Shown piece by piece: positions 8,902-19,176 of a DNA stretch of 64,000 nucleotides. Below the pieces are notes generated by a model. It was given only the letters and a program-made list of their open reading frames with translations, was not told the origin of the DNA and ran no database searches. Both the position numbers and the translations under genes were made by a program. How positions within the stretch are numbered: position 1 is the first letter of the stretch; every line of letters begins with the position of its first letter. Origin of the DNA: Klugiella xanthotipulae (GTDB lineage Bacteria; Actinomycetota; Actinomycetes; Actinomycetales; Microbacteriaceae); assembly GCF_006716695.1 (NCBI RefSeq), contig NZ_VFPN01000001.1:620001-684000 (forward strand), given 5' to 3'.

Positions 8902-9623
8902 TAGGCACCTGCCTTTGCCGCGGCAGCCTCGGCTGCCGCATCTGCTTCGGCACGAACCAGGCGAGCCGGTGCGACCTGATCGAAATCAAGTCCGCGACGT
9001 GCGGCAACCGCGCGAGGCTCTTCGAGCTGCTTCAGTGCCGTAACCGTGGCGTGCACGATATTGATGGTGTTTGACGAACCCAGTGACTTGCTCAGGACGT
9101 CGTGGATGCCAGCGCACTCCAGTACCGCACGCACCGGTCCACCGGCAATAACACCGGTACCAGCAGCAGCGGGACGAAGCAGAACCACTCCGGCAGCAGC
9201 CTCCCCCTGTACGGGGTGAGGAATAGTCTTGCGGACGCGAGGAACGCGGAAGAAGTTCTTCTTCGCTTCCTCAACACCCTTAGAGATTGCGAGGGGAACT
9301 TCCTTGGCCTTGCCGTAGCCGACGCCGACAGTTCCGTTACCGTCTCCCACAACCACGAGGGCGGTGAAGCTGAAACGACGTCCACCCTTCACAACCTTCG
9401 ATACCCGGTTGATGGTCACGACGCGCTCCAGGAACTGGCTCTTGTCGTTGTCACGGCTACCGCGATCTCCACGGTTGGGGTTACGCTCACGGCTACCGCG
9501 GCGAGCCTCACGGGGCTCGTTACGGTTGTCCTGCGCGGGTGCCTCAGCAGCGGTCTGCGCCTCAGCAACCTCAGTGGTCGCTGCTTCTGCAGTCACCTCT
9601 TGCTCCTTCGTTTCGTTGCTCAC
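8901..9623 (-). CDS. rpsE: 30S ribosomal protein S5
   Basis: S5 helps decoding accuracy and mRNA entry in the 30S subunit. Of 240 residues, the core begins near 65 ([20 protein letters not shown]) and carries the double-stranded-RNA-binding fold and the GVGYGKA motif. The first 60 or so residues are an acidic then Arg/Asn-rich extension, longer than in enterobacteria. It overlaps rplR by 4 bp. Confidence 0.96.
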   Translation of the reverse strand: MSNETKEQEVTAEAATTEVAEAQTAAEAPAQDNRNEPREARRGSRERNPNRGDRGSRDNDKSQFLERVVTINRVSKVVKGGRRFSFTALVVVGDGNGTVGVGYGKAKEVPLAISKGVEEAKKNFFRVPRVRKTIPHPVQGEAAAGVVLLRPAAAGTGVIAGGPVRAVLECAGIHDVLSKSLGSSNTINIVHATVTALKQLEEPRAVAARRGLDFDQVAPARLVRAEADAAAEAAAAKAGA

Positions 9624-9991
9624 AGGCTCAAACCAGCCTCTCGAGCTCCCTCAGCAATAGCAGCTACGCGACCCGCGTACTTGCTACCACCACGGTCAAA
9701 TACAACGGCCTCAATACCGGCCTTCTTAGCGCGCTCGGCAACCAGTTCGCCGACCTTGCGTGACTTGGCGGTTTTATCACCGTCAAGAGCGCGCAGATCT
9801 GCCTCCATAGTTGAAGCGGATACGAGGGTACGGCCCAGTGCGTCGTCAACAACCTGAACAAACACGTGACGTGCCGAACGGGTGACTACCAGGCGGGGAC
9901 GTACTGCCGTGCCAACAACCTTCTTGCGGAGGCGGGTGTGGCGACGTGAACGTGCCGCGGTGCGGCTCTTGCCACTCTTAACAACGGCCAT
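9620..9991 (-). CDS. rplR: 50S ribosomal protein L18
   Basis: L18 binds 5S rRNA. The 123-residue protein has the family pattern [30 protein letters not shown] and the C-terminal [14 protein letters not shown]. It lies between rplF and rpsE and overlaps rpsE. Confidence 0.96.
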   Translation of the reverse strand: MAVVKSGKSRTAARSRRHTRLRKKVVGTAVRPRLVVTRSARHVFVQVVDDALGRTLVSASTMEADLRALDGDKTAKSRKVGELVAERAKKAGIEAVVFDRGGSKYAGRVAAIAEGAREAGLSL

Positions 9992-9993
9992 GG

Positions 9994-10530
9994 TTACTTA
10001 CCAGCCTTTCCAGCCTTGCGGCGAACAACTTCTCCCGCGTACCGCACGCCCTTACCCTTGTAGGGTTCGGGCTTACGGATCTTGCGGATGTTAGCAGCTG
10101 CCTCACCGACAGCCTGCTTGTCGATTCCGCGCACAGTGAGCTTGTTGTTGCCCTCCACCTCAAAGGTGATGCCTGCCGGCGGCTCGATAATGACGGGGTG
10201 CGAAAACCCGAGCGCAAACTCGACTCCGCTACCCTTGGCCTGAACACGGTAACCAGTTCCAACGACCTCAAGGCCCTTGGAGTATCCTTCGGTCACACCG
10301 ACGATCTGGTTGCTGATCAGGGTACGAGTGAGACCGTGCAGCGAACGCGACTCGCGCTCGTCGTTCGGGCGGCTCACGAGAACCTGACCGTCTTCGATAA
10401 CGACCTGGATAGGCTGCGAAACCGTCAGTGACAGCTGGCCCTTCGGTCCTTTAACGGTGACATCCTGGCCGCTGACGGAAACGTCTACCCCGGCAGGGAT
10501 GCTAATAGGAAGTCTTCCAATACGTGACAT
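9994..10530 (-). CDS. rplF: 50S ribosomal protein L6
   Basis: L6 sits near the factor-binding site of the 50S subunit. The 178-residue protein starts [15 protein letters not shown] and ends with the signature region [15 protein letters not shown]. Spacing to rplR is 2 bp. Confidence 0.97.
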   Translation of the reverse strand: MSRIGRLPISIPAGVDVSVSGQDVTVKGPKGQLSLTVSQPIQVVIEDGQVLVSRPNDERESRSLHGLTRTLISNQIVGVTEGYSKGLEVVGTGYRVQAKGSGVEFALGFSHPVIIEPPAGITFEVEGNNKLTVRGIDKQAVGEAAANIRKIRKPEPYKGKGVRYAGEVVRRKAGKAGK

Positions 10531-10537
10531 CTTCTGG

Positions 10538-10936
10538 CTACCACACGTAGGCGAGAACTTCTCCGCCCACGCCCTTCTTCTCAGCCTGACGGTCTGTCAG
10601 AAGACCGGAGGAGGTGGACAGGATTGCAACGCCGAGACCGCCGAGTACCGTGGGGATTTCGGTGGACTTTGCGTAGACGCGGAGACCGGGCTTGGACACC
10701 CGCTTGATCCCGACTATGGAACGCTCACGGTTCGGACCGTACTTGAGCGTGAGAGTGAGGGTGGTGCCGACGCGGGCATCTTCCACCTTCCAGTCGGCGA
10801 TATAACCCTCTTTTTTGAGGATCTCTGCGATGTGTGACTTCAGCTTGCTGCCGGGCAGCGACACCTGGTCGTGGTACGCCGAGTTGGCGTTGCGCAGTCT
10901 GGTCAGCAGGTCTGCGACCGGATCTGTCATTGTCAT
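10538..10936 (-). CDS. rpsH: 30S ribosomal protein S8
   Basis: S8 is a primary 16S-binding protein and, in several bacteria, the translational repressor of the spc operon. The 132-residue protein begins [18 protein letters not shown] and ends with [21 protein letters not shown] 183-bp gap upstream takes the place where rpsN is found in many relatives. Confidence 0.97.
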   Translation of the reverse strand: MTMTDPVADLLTRLRNANSAYHDQVSLPGSKLKSHIAEILKKEGYIADWKVEDARVGTTLTLTLKYGPNRERSIVGIKRVSKPGLRVYAKSTEIPTVLGGLGVAILSTSSGLLTDRQAEKKGVGGEVLAYVW

Positions 10937-11021
10937 GTGTGTGTCTTCTTTCTCGCCTGGTTTCCTCAGCCGTTACACAACGGAGGACCTGTGGTGGTAG
11001 ATGTGTTATTGAGTTGTGGAT

Positions 11022-11061
11022 GATCGGGTGGCCCCCACGCACGCGCGAAGACCACCCGATC
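11022..11061. other. Inverted repeat in the rplE-rpsH gap where rpsN is usual
   Basis: GATCGGGTGG and CCACCCGATC are perfect 10-base arms around a 20-nt loop in the 183-bp gap between rplE and rpsH. No reading frame with the zinc-binding cysteines of S14 is present in the gap on either strand. The hairpin may regulate or process the operon mRNA, for example as an S8 target, but this is inference. Confidence 0.45.
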
Positions 11062-11119
11062 TACCTTAGTTGCTCGCTGCCAAATTCCCGCACACTTTCG
11101 GAAATCCGGCACCGGCAGA

Positions 11120-11710
11120 CTAGTTTGCCTCTGCCGCCTTGAACGGGAAGCCGAGCGCCTTAAGCAGCGCGCGACCCTCATCATCGGTCTGCGCGGTGGT
11201 CACGACGGTGATGTCGAAACCGCGCACGCGGTCGATCTTGTCCTGGTCGATTTCGTGAAAAACACTCTGCTCGGTAATACCGAACGTGTAGTTTCCATTC
11301 CCATCGAACTGACGATCACTCAATCCGCGGAAGTCGCGGATACGGGGCAGCGCCAGTGACAGCAGACGGTCGAGGAACTCCCACGCGCGATCACCGCGGA
11401 GGGTGACGTGCGCACCAATAGCCTGACCCTCACGCAGCTTGAACTGCGCAATGGACTTGCGGGCCTTGGTGACCTTGGGCTTCTGACCCGTGATCTTGGT
11501 GAGGTCGGCAATCGCGCCATCGATGATCTTGCCATCGCGGGCAGCCTCACCAACACCGGAGTTGACGACGATCTTGACCAGGCCAGGAACCTGATGCACA
11601 TTGGTGTACCCCAGGTCCGTGGTGAGCTGAGCAATGATCTCGTTCTTATACTTCTGCTTCAGGCGCGGCTGGATTTTGCCAGCGGTCGCGGCAGTCTCGG
11701 TTGCAGTCAT
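11120..11710 (-). CDS. rplE: 50S ribosomal protein L5
   Basis: L5 binds 5S rRNA and contacts P-site tRNA. The 196-residue protein has [20 protein letters not shown], then [20 protein letters not shown] and the C-terminal [20 protein letters not shown]. It overlaps rplX by one base. Confidence 0.97.
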   Translation of the reverse strand: MTATETAATAGKIQPRLKQKYKNEIIAQLTTDLGYTNVHQVPGLVKIVVNSGVGEAARDGKIIDGAIADLTKITGQKPKVTKARKSIAQFKLREGQAIGAHVTLRGDRAWEFLDRLLSLALPRIRDFRGLSDRQFDGNGNYTFGITEQSVFHEIDQDKIDRVRGFDITVVTTAQTDDEGRALLKALGFPFKAAEAN

Positions 11711-12069
11711 TAGAGGTCCTTACCTGACTTCTTTGCGTAGCGAACACGAACGGTCTTGGTAGCACCGTTCTTCTCGACCTCTTCGACGCGGTAACCCACG
11801 CGAGTAGGCTTCTTGGTCTTCGGGTCAACGAGAGCAACGTTCGACACGTGGATGGGAGCCTCGTGTTGTTCGAGACCGCCCTCCTTGCTGCCGCGGTTAC
11901 TCTGGCTCACACGTACGTGCTTGGTGACGTAGTTGATGCCCTCAACGATGACGCGATTCTTTTCGGTCAGTACCTCAAGAACACGGCCCTGCTTACCGCG
12001 GTATCCACCACGGCTCTGCTTGGCTCCGCTGATGACCTCAACCAGGTCGCCCTTTTTGATGTTTGCCAT
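11710..12069 (-). CDS. rplX: 50S ribosomal protein L24
   Basis: L24 starts 50S assembly. The 119-residue protein contains the KOW motif [20 protein letters not shown] near its N-terminus. Spacing to rplN is 2 bp. Confidence 0.96.
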   Translation of the reverse strand: MANIKKGDLVEVISGAKQSRGGYRGKQGRVLEVLTEKNRVIVEGINYVTKHVRVSQSNRGSKEGGLEQHEAPIHVSNVALVDPKTKKPTRVGYRVEEVEKNGATKTVRVRYAKKSGKDL

Positions 12070-12071
12070 GA

Positions 12072-12440
12072 TTAGATAACCTCCGGTGCCAGCGAGACGA
12101 TCTTCATGAACTTCTTGTCACGAAGCTCGCGACCAACCGGTCCGAAGATACGGGTACCACGGGGGTCTCCGTCGGTCTTCAGGATGACGGCGGCGTTCTC
12201 GTCGAACTTGATGTAGGAACCGTCGGGACGACGTGTTTCCTTCTTCGTGCGAACGATGACGGCCTTGACGATGTCACCCTTCTTCACGTTTCCACCGGGG
12301 ATAGCATCCTTGACGGTTGCCACGATGGTGTCACCCAATCCTGCGTAACGACGACCCGAGCCGCCGAGAACGCGGATGGTAAGCAGCTCCTTGGCACCGG
12401 TGTTATCGGCAACCTTGACTCTGGATTCCTGTTGAATCAC
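12072..12440 (-). CDS. rplN: 50S ribosomal protein L14
   Basis: L14 forms an intersubunit bridge. The 122-residue protein begins [20 protein letters not shown], a near-universal sequence, and has the usual length. It follows rpsQ by 30 bp. Confidence 0.98.
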   Translation of the reverse strand: MIQQESRVKVADNTGAKELLTIRVLGGSGRRYAGLGDTIVATVKDAIPGGNVKKGDIVKAVIVRTKKETRRPDGSYIKFDENAAVILKTDGDPRGTRIFGPVGRELRDKKFMKIVSLAPEVI

Positions 12441-12470
12441 TTCTTACTCCTTCTGTAAGTAAGCCGGGGC

Positions 12471-12788
12471 TTACTTAGCCTTCTCGAGGATCTCGACCAG
12501 GCGCCAGCGCTTGGTAGCGCTGGTGGGACGGGTCTCGTTGATGAGCACGAGGTCGCCAATGCCGGCGGTGTTGTTCTCGTCGTGCGCCTTCACCTTGGAT
12601 GTACGACGGATGACCTTGCCATAGAGGGGGTGCTTGACGCGGTCCTCAACCTCAACAACAATCGTCTTGTCCATCTTGTCGCTCGTGACATAGCCACGGC
12701 GGGACTTGCGGTACCCGCGCGCTGCATCATCACGCACGTCGCGCGCGGCCGACTCGTGGCCGTCGGTCTTGTCTTCGACCTGTGCCAT
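12471..12788 (-). CDS. rpsQ: 30S ribosomal protein S17
   Basis: Primary 16S-binding protein. Of 105 residues the core starts near 30 ([20 protein letters not shown]) and ends with [10 protein letters not shown]. The first 25 or so residues are an extra acidic/Arg-rich tail. It follows rpmC by 2 bp. Confidence 0.96.
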   Translation of the reverse strand: MAQVEDKTDGHESAARDVRDDAARGYRKSRRGYVTSDKMDKTIVVEVEDRVKHPLYGKVIRRTSKVKAHDENNTAGIGDLVLINETRPTSATKRWRLVEILEKAK

Positions 12789-12790
12789 GA

Positions 12791-13105
12791 TTAGGCCTCC
12801 TTCGTCTCTGCAGCCTCGGTTGCCTCAGCAGCCTTAGCCTTCTTGGTTTTCTTCTCCGCCACGGGGGCAGCGAGAGGGGCAGGCGTGGCCCGAATCCCCA
12901 ACTCGCGCTCACGAATGACGGTGTAGATGCGCGCAATATCGCGCTTCACCTGGCGAACTCGACCGTGGCTTTCCAGCTGGCCGGTAGCCGACTGGAAGCG
13001 CAGGTTGAACAGTTCACCCTTTGCCTTACGAAGCTCCTCTACGAGGCGCTCGTCCTCGAAAGTGTCGAGCTCTGCGGGGTTGAGCTCTTTAGATCCGATC
13101 GCCAT
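12791..13105 (-). CDS. rpmC: 50S ribosomal protein L29 with Ala/Lys/Glu-rich C-terminal tail
   Basis: L29 lies at the polypeptide exit tunnel, where trigger factor and SRP dock. Residues 1-70 match the family ([20 protein letters not shown] and [17 protein letters not shown]). The last 30 or so residues are an Ala/Lys/Thr/Glu-rich tail, making it 104 residues against about 65-75 normally. It overlaps rplP by one base. Confidence 0.95.
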   Translation of the reverse strand: MAIGSKELNPAELDTFEDERLVEELRKAKGELFNLRFQSATGQLESHGRVRQVKRDIARIYTVIRERELGIRATPAPLAAPVAEKKTKKAKAAEATEAAETKEA

Positions 13106-13524
13106 TACGCGTCACCCTCCTCACGCTTGATAATTCGGGCTTTGAGCGGAAGCTTGTGGATGGCGCGGGTCAGCGCCTCGCGTGCAAGCTCCTCGTTAAC
13201 TCCGGCGACCTCGAAGAGGACGCGACCCGGCTTGACATTTGCCACCCACCACTCCGGTGAACCCTTACCCGAACCCATGCGGGTTTCCGCAGGCTTCTTG
13301 GTCAGAGGACGGTCGGGATAGATGTTGATCCATACCTTTCCACCACGCTTGATGTGACGGGTCATCGCGATACGAGCGGACTCGATCTGACGGTTGGTCA
13401 CATACGCGGGGGTGAGGGCCTGGATGCCGTATTCACCAAAGCTCACAGTGGTGCCACCCTTTGCCTGGCCACTACGGCCGGGGTGGTGCTGCTTGCGGTA
13501 CTTGACTCGACGTGGAATAAGCAT
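13105..13524 (-). CDS. rplP: 50S ribosomal protein L16
   Basis: L16 helps form the A site and peptidyl transferase region. The 139-residue protein starts [17 protein letters not shown] and has the signature [20 protein letters not shown]. Spacing to rpsC is 2 bp. Confidence 0.98.
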   Translation of the reverse strand: MLIPRRVKYRKQHHPGRSGQAKGGTTVSFGEYGIQALTPAYVTNRQIESARIAMTRHIKRGGKVWINIYPDRPLTKKPAETRMGSGKGSPEWWVANVKPGRVLFEVAGVNEELAREALTRAIHKLPLKARIIKREEGDA

Positions 13525-13526
13525 AT

Positions 13527-14294
13527 TTACTTCTCCGCTCCTGCTACAGCCGGTGCCTCAACCTGCGCGTTGCTGTTACGCGGCGCACGACGGCGGTCAC
13601 CGCGCTCGGGGCGCGACGACTTTTGAGCCGCCTGCTCGCGAGCGAGTTCCTTGTTGGTGATGTCACCCTTGTAGATCCACACCTTCACGCCGATGCGGCC
13701 GAAGGTGGTCTTTGCCTCGTAGAAGCCGTAGTCGATGTTCGCGCGAAGTGTGTGCAGTGGCACGCGACCCTCACGGTAGAACTCCGAACGGCTCATCTCA
13801 GCGCCGCCAAGACGGCCGGACACCTGAATACGTACACCCTTGACGGTGGAGGTGCGCTGGGCACCCTGCAGCCCCTTACGCATCGCGCGGCGGAAAGCCA
13901 CACGAGCGGAGAGTTGCTCGGCAATACCCTGTGCAACCAGCTGAGCCTCAGCCTCGGGGTTCTTGACCTCAAGGATGTTCAGCTGAATCTGCTTGCCCGT
14001 GAGCTTTTCCAGGTCGGCGCGAATGCGCTCGGCCTCGGCTCCACGACGACCGATAACGATTCCGGGGCGTGCCGTGTGGATGTCCACACGTACACGATCA
14101 CGGGTACGCTCAATCTCGATACGAGCAACGCCCGCGCGGTCAAGGGTGGTTGCGAGTAGACGACGGATCTTGATGTCTTCTGCAACGTAGTCGGCATAAC
14201 GCTGACCCGGCTTGGTGCTGTCGGAGAACCAGCGCGACACGTGGTCGGTGGTGATTCCCAGACGGAAGCCATAGGGGTTTACTTTCTGGCCCAT
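13527..14294 (-). CDS. rpsC: 30S ribosomal protein S3
   Basis: S3 lines the mRNA entry channel. The 255-residue protein starts [20 protein letters not shown], contains the KH-domain stretch [13 protein letters not shown] and the C-terminal [14 protein letters not shown], then a basic and Ala-rich tail of about 40 residues. It overlaps rplV by one base. Confidence 0.97.
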   Translation of the reverse strand: MGQKVNPYGFRLGITTDHVSRWFSDSTKPGQRYADYVAEDIKIRRLLATTLDRAGVARIEIERTRDRVRVDIHTARPGIVIGRRGAEAERIRADLEKLTGKQIQLNILEVKNPEAEAQLVAQGIAEQLSARVAFRRAMRKGLQGAQRTSTVKGVRIQVSGRLGGAEMSRSEFYREGRVPLHTLRANIDYGFYEAKTTFGRIGVKVWIYKGDITNKELAREQAAQKSSRPERGDRRRAPRNSNAQVEAPAVAGAEK

Positions 14295-14677
14295 TACTTG
14301 GCTCCCTTCTTCCCGGCCTCGACCTCATCAGGAGTCGCGAGGACTACCGTGATGTGGCTGGTGCGCTTATTGATACGGAACGCACGACCCTGTGCACGGG
14401 GGCGGAAACGCTTGAGGGTTGCACCCTCGTCAACGTATGCCTTCGACACATAGAGATCCTGCTCATCCAGATAGCTGTTTGTCGCGTCTGCCTTCACCCG
14501 GGCGTTAGCCATTGCCGAAGCAACCAGCTTGAACACCGGCTCACTCGCGCTCTGCGGCGCGAACTTGAGAATGGCTAGTGCCTCCTCTGCCTGCTTACCG
14601 CGGATCAGGTTAACGACGCGGCGAGCCTTCATGGGGGTAACGCGGATGTGACGAACGCGTGCGATCGACTCAACCAT
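14294..14677 (-). CDS. rplV: 50S ribosomal protein L22
   Basis: L22 extends a loop into the exit tunnel, where macrolides and nascent chains are sensed. The 127-residue protein has [20 protein letters not shown], the tunnel loop region and [16 protein letters not shown] near the C-terminus. Confidence 0.97.
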   Translation of the reverse strand: MVESIARVRHIRVTPMKARRVVNLIRGKQAEEALAILKFAPQSASEPVFKLVASAMANARVKADATNSYLDEQDLYVSKAYVDEGATLKRFRPRAQGRAFRINKRTSHITVVLATPDEVEAGKKGAK

Positions 14678-14704
14678 TTCTTTTCCTCCTTATCGTCACC
14701 GCGT

Positions 14705-14986
14705 CTAGCGGCGACGGCCCTTCTTGTCGTCCTTCACGTGTCCACGGAAGGTGCGGGTGGGAGCAAACTCACCGAGCTTGTGCCCAACCATGGTTTCGGT
14801 GACGAACACCGGAATGTGCTTGCGACCATCGTGAACCGCGATGGTGTGACCCAACATGGCGGGGATAATCATTGAACGACGTGACCAGGTCTTGATCACG
14901 TTCTTGGTGTTGGCCTCGTTCTGCGTAACAACCTTGCTCAGCAGGTGGTTGTCAACGAAGGGGCCCTTCTTAAGACTGCGTGGCAT
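14705..14986 (-). CDS. rpsS: 30S ribosomal protein S19
   Basis: S19 works with S13 in the 30S head and contacts A-site tRNA. The 93-residue protein starts [19 protein letters not shown] and has the signature [20 protein letters not shown]. Confidence 0.98.
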   Translation of the reverse strand: MPRSLKKGPFVDNHLLSKVVTQNEANTKNVIKTWSRRSMIIPAMLGHTIAVHDGRKHIPVFVTETMVGHKLGEFAPTRTFRGHVKDDKKGRRR

Positions 14987-15001
14987 CTTCTAAAACTCCT
15001 A

Positions 15002-15838
15002 CTAGCGCTTCTTGCCGGCGTTGCGGCGGCGAACGATGAGCTGGTCGCTTTGCTTGTTCTGGCGACGGGTGCGGCCTTCCTTCTGGCCCCAGGGGCTGAC
15101 CGGGTGACGACCACCGGAGGTCTTACCCTCACCACCACCGTGCGGGTGGTCAACGGGGTTCATGGCAACACCACGAACAGTCGGACGAACGCCCTTCCAG
15201 CGCATACGCCCGGCCTTGCCCCAGTTGATGTTGGACTGCTCGGCGTTGCCGACCTCTCCAACGGTCGCGCGGCAGCGTGCGTCAACGTTGCGGATTTCAC
15301 CCGACGGCAGACGAAGCTGCGCGTAGGGACCATCCTTAGCAACGAGACGCACCGAGGCGCCGGCGCTACGAGCCATCTTTGCTCCACCACCGGGACGCAA
15401 CTCGATGGCGTGAACCACCGTACCGGTCGGGATGTTGCGCAGGGGCAGGTTGTTGCCGGGCTTGATGTCAGCGCCGGGACCCGACTCCACAATGTCACCC
15501 TGCGAGAGCTTGCTGGGAGCAAGAATGTAGCGCTTGGTGCCGTCCACGTAGTGAAGCAGCGCGATACGGGCGGTGCGGTTGGGGTCGTACTCGATGTGAG
15601 CAACCTTGGCGTTCACGCCGTCCTTGTCGTTACGACGGAAATCGATAACGCGGTACTGGCGCTTGTGGCCACCACCAATGTGACGGGTCGTGATGCGTCC
15701 GGCGTTGTTACGACCACCGGTCTTGGGCAGGGGACGAAGAAGTGACTTCTCCGGAGTCGAGCGCGTGATCTCAGCGAAGTCAGCAACACTCGAACCGCGA
15801 CGACCAGGCGTCGTGGGCTTGTATTTACGAATAGCCAT
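15002..15838 (-). CDS. rplB: 50S ribosomal protein L2
   Basis: L2 is needed for subunit joining and peptidyl transfer. The 278-residue protein starts [20 protein letters not shown] and contains [20 protein letters not shown] and the conserved [12 protein letters not shown]. Confidence 0.98.
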   Translation of the reverse strand: MAIRKYKPTTPGRRGSSVADFAEITRSTPEKSLLRPLPKTGGRNNAGRITTRHIGGGHKRQYRVIDFRRNDKDGVNAKVAHIEYDPNRTARIALLHYVDGTKRYILAPSKLSQGDIVESGPGADIKPGNNLPLRNIPTGTVVHAIELRPGGGAKMARSAGASVRLVAKDGPYAQLRLPSGEIRNVDARCRATVGEVGNAEQSNINWGKAGRMRWKGVRPTVRGVAMNPVDHPHGGGEGKTSGGRHPVSPWGQKEGRTRRQNKQSDQLIVRRRNAGKKR

Positions 15839-15864
15839 GTGTGTATTCCTCTTGACTTCCTGGT

Positions 15865-16164
15865 CTAACTTACGACCGTGAAGATGTCGATGGAGCCGGA
15901 CTTGAGCGTGACAATGGCACGCTTGGTGTCCTTGCGCTTGCCCAGACCGAACTTGGTACGACGCGTCTTGCCCTTGCGGTTCAACGTGTTGATAGACGCC
16001 ACCTTGACATCGAAGATCTTCTCAATGGCGAGCTTGATCTCGGTCTTGTTGGACTCGGGGTGCACCTCGAAGGTGTACTGACCGTTGTTGTCAATCAGCG
16101 AGTAGCTCTTCTCAGAGACCACGGGGGCGATGATGACATCGTGCGGGTTCTTGTTCAGGCTCAT
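15865..16164 (-). CDS. rplW: 50S ribosomal protein L23
   Basis: L23 is the docking protein for trigger factor and SRP at the tunnel exit. The 99-residue protein has [20 protein letters not shown] and [19 protein letters not shown]. Its start overlaps the rplD stop by 4 bp. Confidence 0.97.
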   Translation of the reverse strand: MSLNKNPHDVIIAPVVSEKSYSLIDNNGQYTFEVHPESNKTEIKLAIEKIFDVKVASINTLNRKGKTRRTKFGLGKRKDTKRAIVTLKSGSIDIFTVVS

Positions 16165-16808
16165 GCCGAAACCTCCTTCTTGGCAGCAACGAACTCGTCG
16201 AAAGCTACCTTGGTGAAGACGATGTCGTCGCTGACGAGGACGTCGTACGCATTCAGCTGGTCCCAGTTGATTACGTGCAGGTCTTCGATGTTACGAACAC
16301 TCTTCAGGGTGACGTCGTCGGTACGGTCAAGCACAACGAGTGCGCGGCGTCCGGGGGCAACGATCGTCAGGAACTCAACAGCGGTCTGAGTTGAGGGAGC
16401 CTCCAGGACACCAATCGACTCAACAATGTGAACGCGCTCGCCACGGGCCCGGTCCGAGAGCGAACCGCGCAGGGCGGCAGCAATCATCTTTTTGGGCGTA
16501 CGCTGTGCGTAGTTACGGGGTGTCGGTCCGTGGACAATGCCACCGCCGGTCATGTGGGGTGCACGGATCGAGCCCTGACGAGCGCGACCGGTTCCCTTCT
16601 GCTTGAACGGCTTGCGACCCGCACCGGAAACCTCGCCACGATTCTTCGTCTTGTGGGTTCCCTGACGTGCGGCGGCAAGCTGGGCCGTCACGACCTGGTG
16701 GATAAGCGGGATGTTGGTCTCAACGTCAAAGATGCTCGCGGGCAGCTCGACCGAACCGGCCTTCTTACCCTGAGCGTCAAGAACATCGAGCGTGGTTGCG
16801 GTAGCCAT
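16161..16808 (-). CDS. rplD: 50S ribosomal protein L4
   Basis: L4 reaches into the exit tunnel and, in some bacteria, controls the S10 operon. The 215-residue protein has [20 protein letters not shown], the loop [20 protein letters not shown] and a Rossmann-like C-terminal half. It follows rplC by 3 bp. Confidence 0.97.
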   Translation of the reverse strand: MATATTLDVLDAQGKKAGSVELPASIFDVETNIPLIHQVVTAQLAAARQGTHKTKNRGEVSGAGRKPFKQKGTGRARQGSIRAPHMTGGGIVHGPTPRNYAQRTPKKMIAAALRGSLSDRARGERVHIVESIGVLEAPSTQTAVEFLTIVAPGRRALVVLDRTDDVTLKSVRNIEDLHVINWDQLNAYDVLVSDDIVFTKVAFDEFVAAKKEVSA

Positions 16809-16811
16809 GAA

Positions 16812-17468
16812 CTACGCCCCCTTCACTGCGTTGCGAACGAATACGAGACGGCCACGGGCACCGGGAACGGCACCCTTGACCAGGATGAGGCCCTTTTCGG
16901 CATCCACAGCGTGAACCTTGAGGTTCTGTACCGTGACACGCTCGCCACCCATACGGCCGGCCATGCGCATACCCTTGAACACACGACTAGGCGTGGCAGA
17001 GGCACCGATAGAACCAGGCTTACGGTGGTTACGGTGGGCACCGTGCGATGCGCTAACGCCCTTGAAGTTGTGACGCTTCATCACACCGGCAAAGCCCTTA
17101 CCCTTGCTCGTGCCGACAACATCGACAAGCTGGCCAGCCTCAAAGACTGTCTCGGGGCTGAGCTCCTGGCCTGCCGAGTACTCGGAGGCGTCGGCGGTGC
17201 GAATTTCCGTGATGTGGCGACGGGGTGTTACTCCGGCCTTCGCGAAGTGACCAGCAGCAGGCTTGTTGACCTTGCGAGGGTCAATCTGGCCAGCGGCGAT
17301 CTGAACCGCGCTGTAGCCATCTACCTCGGGTGTGCGAACCTGGGTTACCACGTTCGGGCTGATTTCAATAACGGTAACGGGTACGAGCTTGTTGTTCTCA
17401 TCCCATACCTGGGTCATGCCAAGCTTCGTGCCCAGCAGACCACGTGCGGTCTTAGCAGCAGTAGACAT
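16812..17468 (-). CDS. rplC: 50S ribosomal protein L3
   Basis: L3 is an early 50S assembly protein close to the peptidyl transferase centre. The 218-residue protein has [20 protein letters not shown] and the signature [20 protein letters not shown]. The ATG at 17468 was chosen because it gives the usual N-terminus; an upstream start at 17516 would overlap rpsJ and add 16 unrelated residues. Confidence 0.96.
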   Translation of the reverse strand: MSTAAKTARGLLGTKLGMTQVWDENNKLVPVTVIEISPNVVTQVRTPEVDGYSAVQIAAGQIDPRKVNKPAAGHFAKAGVTPRRHITEIRTADASEYSAGQELSPETVFEAGQLVDVVGTSKGKGFAGVMKRHNFKGVSASHGAHRNHRKPGSIGASATPSRVFKGMRMAGRMGGERVTVQNLKVHAVDAEKGLILVKGAVPGARGRLVFVRNAVKGA

Positions 17469-17475
17469 GATTCCC

Positions 17476-17784
17476 CTAGAGCTTGATCTCGATGTTGACA
17501 TCGGCGGGTAGGTCAAGACGCATAAGCGAATCGACAGCCTTGGGCGTCGGGTCTACGATGTCGATCAGGCGCTTGTGCGTGCGCTTTTCGAAGTGCTCGC
17601 GGCTGTCCTTGTACTTGTGAGGTGAACGGATCACTGCGATCACGTTCTTCTCGGTGGGTAGCGGCACCGGACCGATGACCGTGGCACCCGCGCGGGTTAC
17701 CGTGTCAACAATCTTGCGTGCCGAGGTGTCGAGACCGGCGTGGTCATACGACTTAAGTCGAATGCGGATCTTCTGTCCCGCCAT
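17476..17784 (-). CDS. rpsJ: 30S ribosomal protein S10
   Basis: First gene of the S10 operon; also known in bacteria as NusE, part of transcription antitermination complexes. The 102-residue protein starts [19 protein letters not shown] and ends with [16 protein letters not shown]. Confidence 0.98.
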   Translation of the reverse strand: MAGQKIRIRLKSYDHAGLDTSARKIVDTVTRAGATVIGPVPLPTEKNVIAVIRSPHKYKDSREHFEKRTHKRLIDIVDPTPKAVDSLMRLDLPADVNIEIKL

Positions 17785-18200
17785 GTGTGACTCTCTCTTT
17801 CTCGTTGCGTCGTATGGTTTTCACCACATTGGACGTCTTGCGGACTAAACGTGGAACACTCTCATGTCACACCGCTGTTCTTCTATCAAACCCCGTATCA
17901 CGGCCCATCGAGGAAACCTCGACACCCGCGGATACCTGACCTCGGTTTCTCCACACAGCAACGCGAAGCGCGTGCAGCGTATGAGATTGAGTGGTGGGCG
18001 TGTTCTGCTACCCGCGGCCTAACGACACTTCTCGGGAAACCCGGAATCCGCTATGCACAGCCTGGTAGTGATTCGCGCACGCAAGAGCATGGCGAAATAC
18101 TGAACTAAGCAAGTGTGCCACAGTTTTAGGGCACTTTGCAACCCGGGCGTGTCGCACCTCTCGGCTCGTGCCCACCGGGAAGATAGGACAGAATATTCCT
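17785..18200. other. Non-coding divergent region upstream of rpsJ and pdxK
   Basis: About 416 bp with no convincing gene. It must hold the S10-operon promoter on the minus strand; a GTGACA element near 17862-17867 with a weak TAGTCC downstream is only a tentative candidate. A small perfect hairpin, TCGAGG-AAA-CCTCGA at 17908-17922, lies within. On the plus side a CAGAAT box ends 6 nt before the pdxK ATG, hinting at a leaderless message. Confidence 0.45.
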
Positions 18201-19007
18201 ATGCCCCATCTTGTACTCACTATTGCCGGTTCTGAAGCGACCGGAGGTGCCGGAGCTCAAGCCGATCTTAAGACGTTTCAGGCCCGAAACGTCTTCGGTA
18301 TTGCCGCGCTCACCTGCATCGTTTCCTTCGACCCCACGAACAGTTGGAACCACCGCTTTGTCCCCGTTAACCCGGACGTCATCGCGGATCAGCTGGAGGC
18401 CATCACCGGCTGCTACGGACCCGACCAACTCAACACCGTCAAGATCGGGATGCTCGGCTCACCCGCCACGATTGACGTGGTCGCACAAGCCCTTCATGCA
18501 CGGCCTTTCACGAATGTGGTATTCGACCCGGTACTGATCTGTAAGGGGCAGGAGCCCGGGCATGCGCTCGACACCGACCAGGCCCTCACGGCGAGCATCC
18601 TTCCGCTGGCCACCGTTGTCACCCCCAACCATTTTGAAGCCCTCCAACTCTCCGGGATGACGGAAATCACGAACATCGCCGACCTGAGCGACGCAGCAAA
18701 ACGCATCTTCGATATAAGCGGCGCGGCCGTGCTTGCCAAGGGCGGCGTGCGGATCGCTGGACCGAATGCCATTGACGTCTTCTACGACGGCAGCACTCTT
18801 GATGTTCTCTCGGCCCCCAAGGTCGGCGAGGTTGCCGTGAGCGGGGCCGGCTGCTCTCTCGCTGCCGCCATCGCCGCCGAAATCGCAACCGGTTTCAGCC
18901 CGCGCGAGGCAGCCCACAACGCCAAAGAGTTTGTCTATCGAAGCATCGAGAACCGGGTAAGTTCACACGCTCCCTTCGACGCCGTTTGGCAGGGCACGAC
19001 CCCCTAG
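18201..19007 (+). CDS. pdxK: Pyridoxal kinase of the Gram-positive (ThiD-like, dual-cysteine) type
   Basis: Cytosolic ribokinase-fold enzyme, 268 residues, that phosphorylates pyridoxal/pyridoxine for PLP salvage. The N-terminus TIAGSEATGGAGAQADLKTF is the ThiD/PdxK signature. Two cysteines match the dual-cysteine type described for Bacillus and Staphylococcus enzymes: Cys114 in the lid (LICKGQE) and Cys218 in GAGCS, where classic ribokinases have Asp. This argues for pyridoxal kinase over HMP-phosphate kinase, though annotation pipelines often call such proteins thiD. The ATG at 18201 is preferred over a GTG at 18168. It lies divergent from the S10 operon and upstream of ugd. Confidence 0.8.
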   Translation: MPHLVLTIAGSEATGGAGAQADLKTFQARNVFGIAALTCIVSFDPTNSWNHRFVPVNPDVIADQLEAITGCYGPDQLNTVKIGMLGSPATIDVVAQALHARPFTNVVFDPVLICKGQEPGHALDTDQALTASILPLATVVTPNHFEALQLSGMTEITNIADLSDAAKRIFDISGAAVLAKGGVRIAGPNAIDVFYDGSTLDVLSAPKVGEVAVSGAGCSLAAAIAAEIATGFSPREAAHNAKEFVYRSIENRVSSHAPFDAVWQGTTP

Positions 19008-19176
19008 GTGCCGCCAGCACCCCTCGGCTCCGCACTCCTGCTCTGGCCGGGCAGCGTGAGCGCACTCAGTATGATGGTATGGGTTTGGCCCGCACGCGAG
19101 CCTGACAATGGCTCGTTCCGTTGTATATCCGGCACGCAGAGAATTCACTCAGAGACCACAAGGGAGACACACAAGG

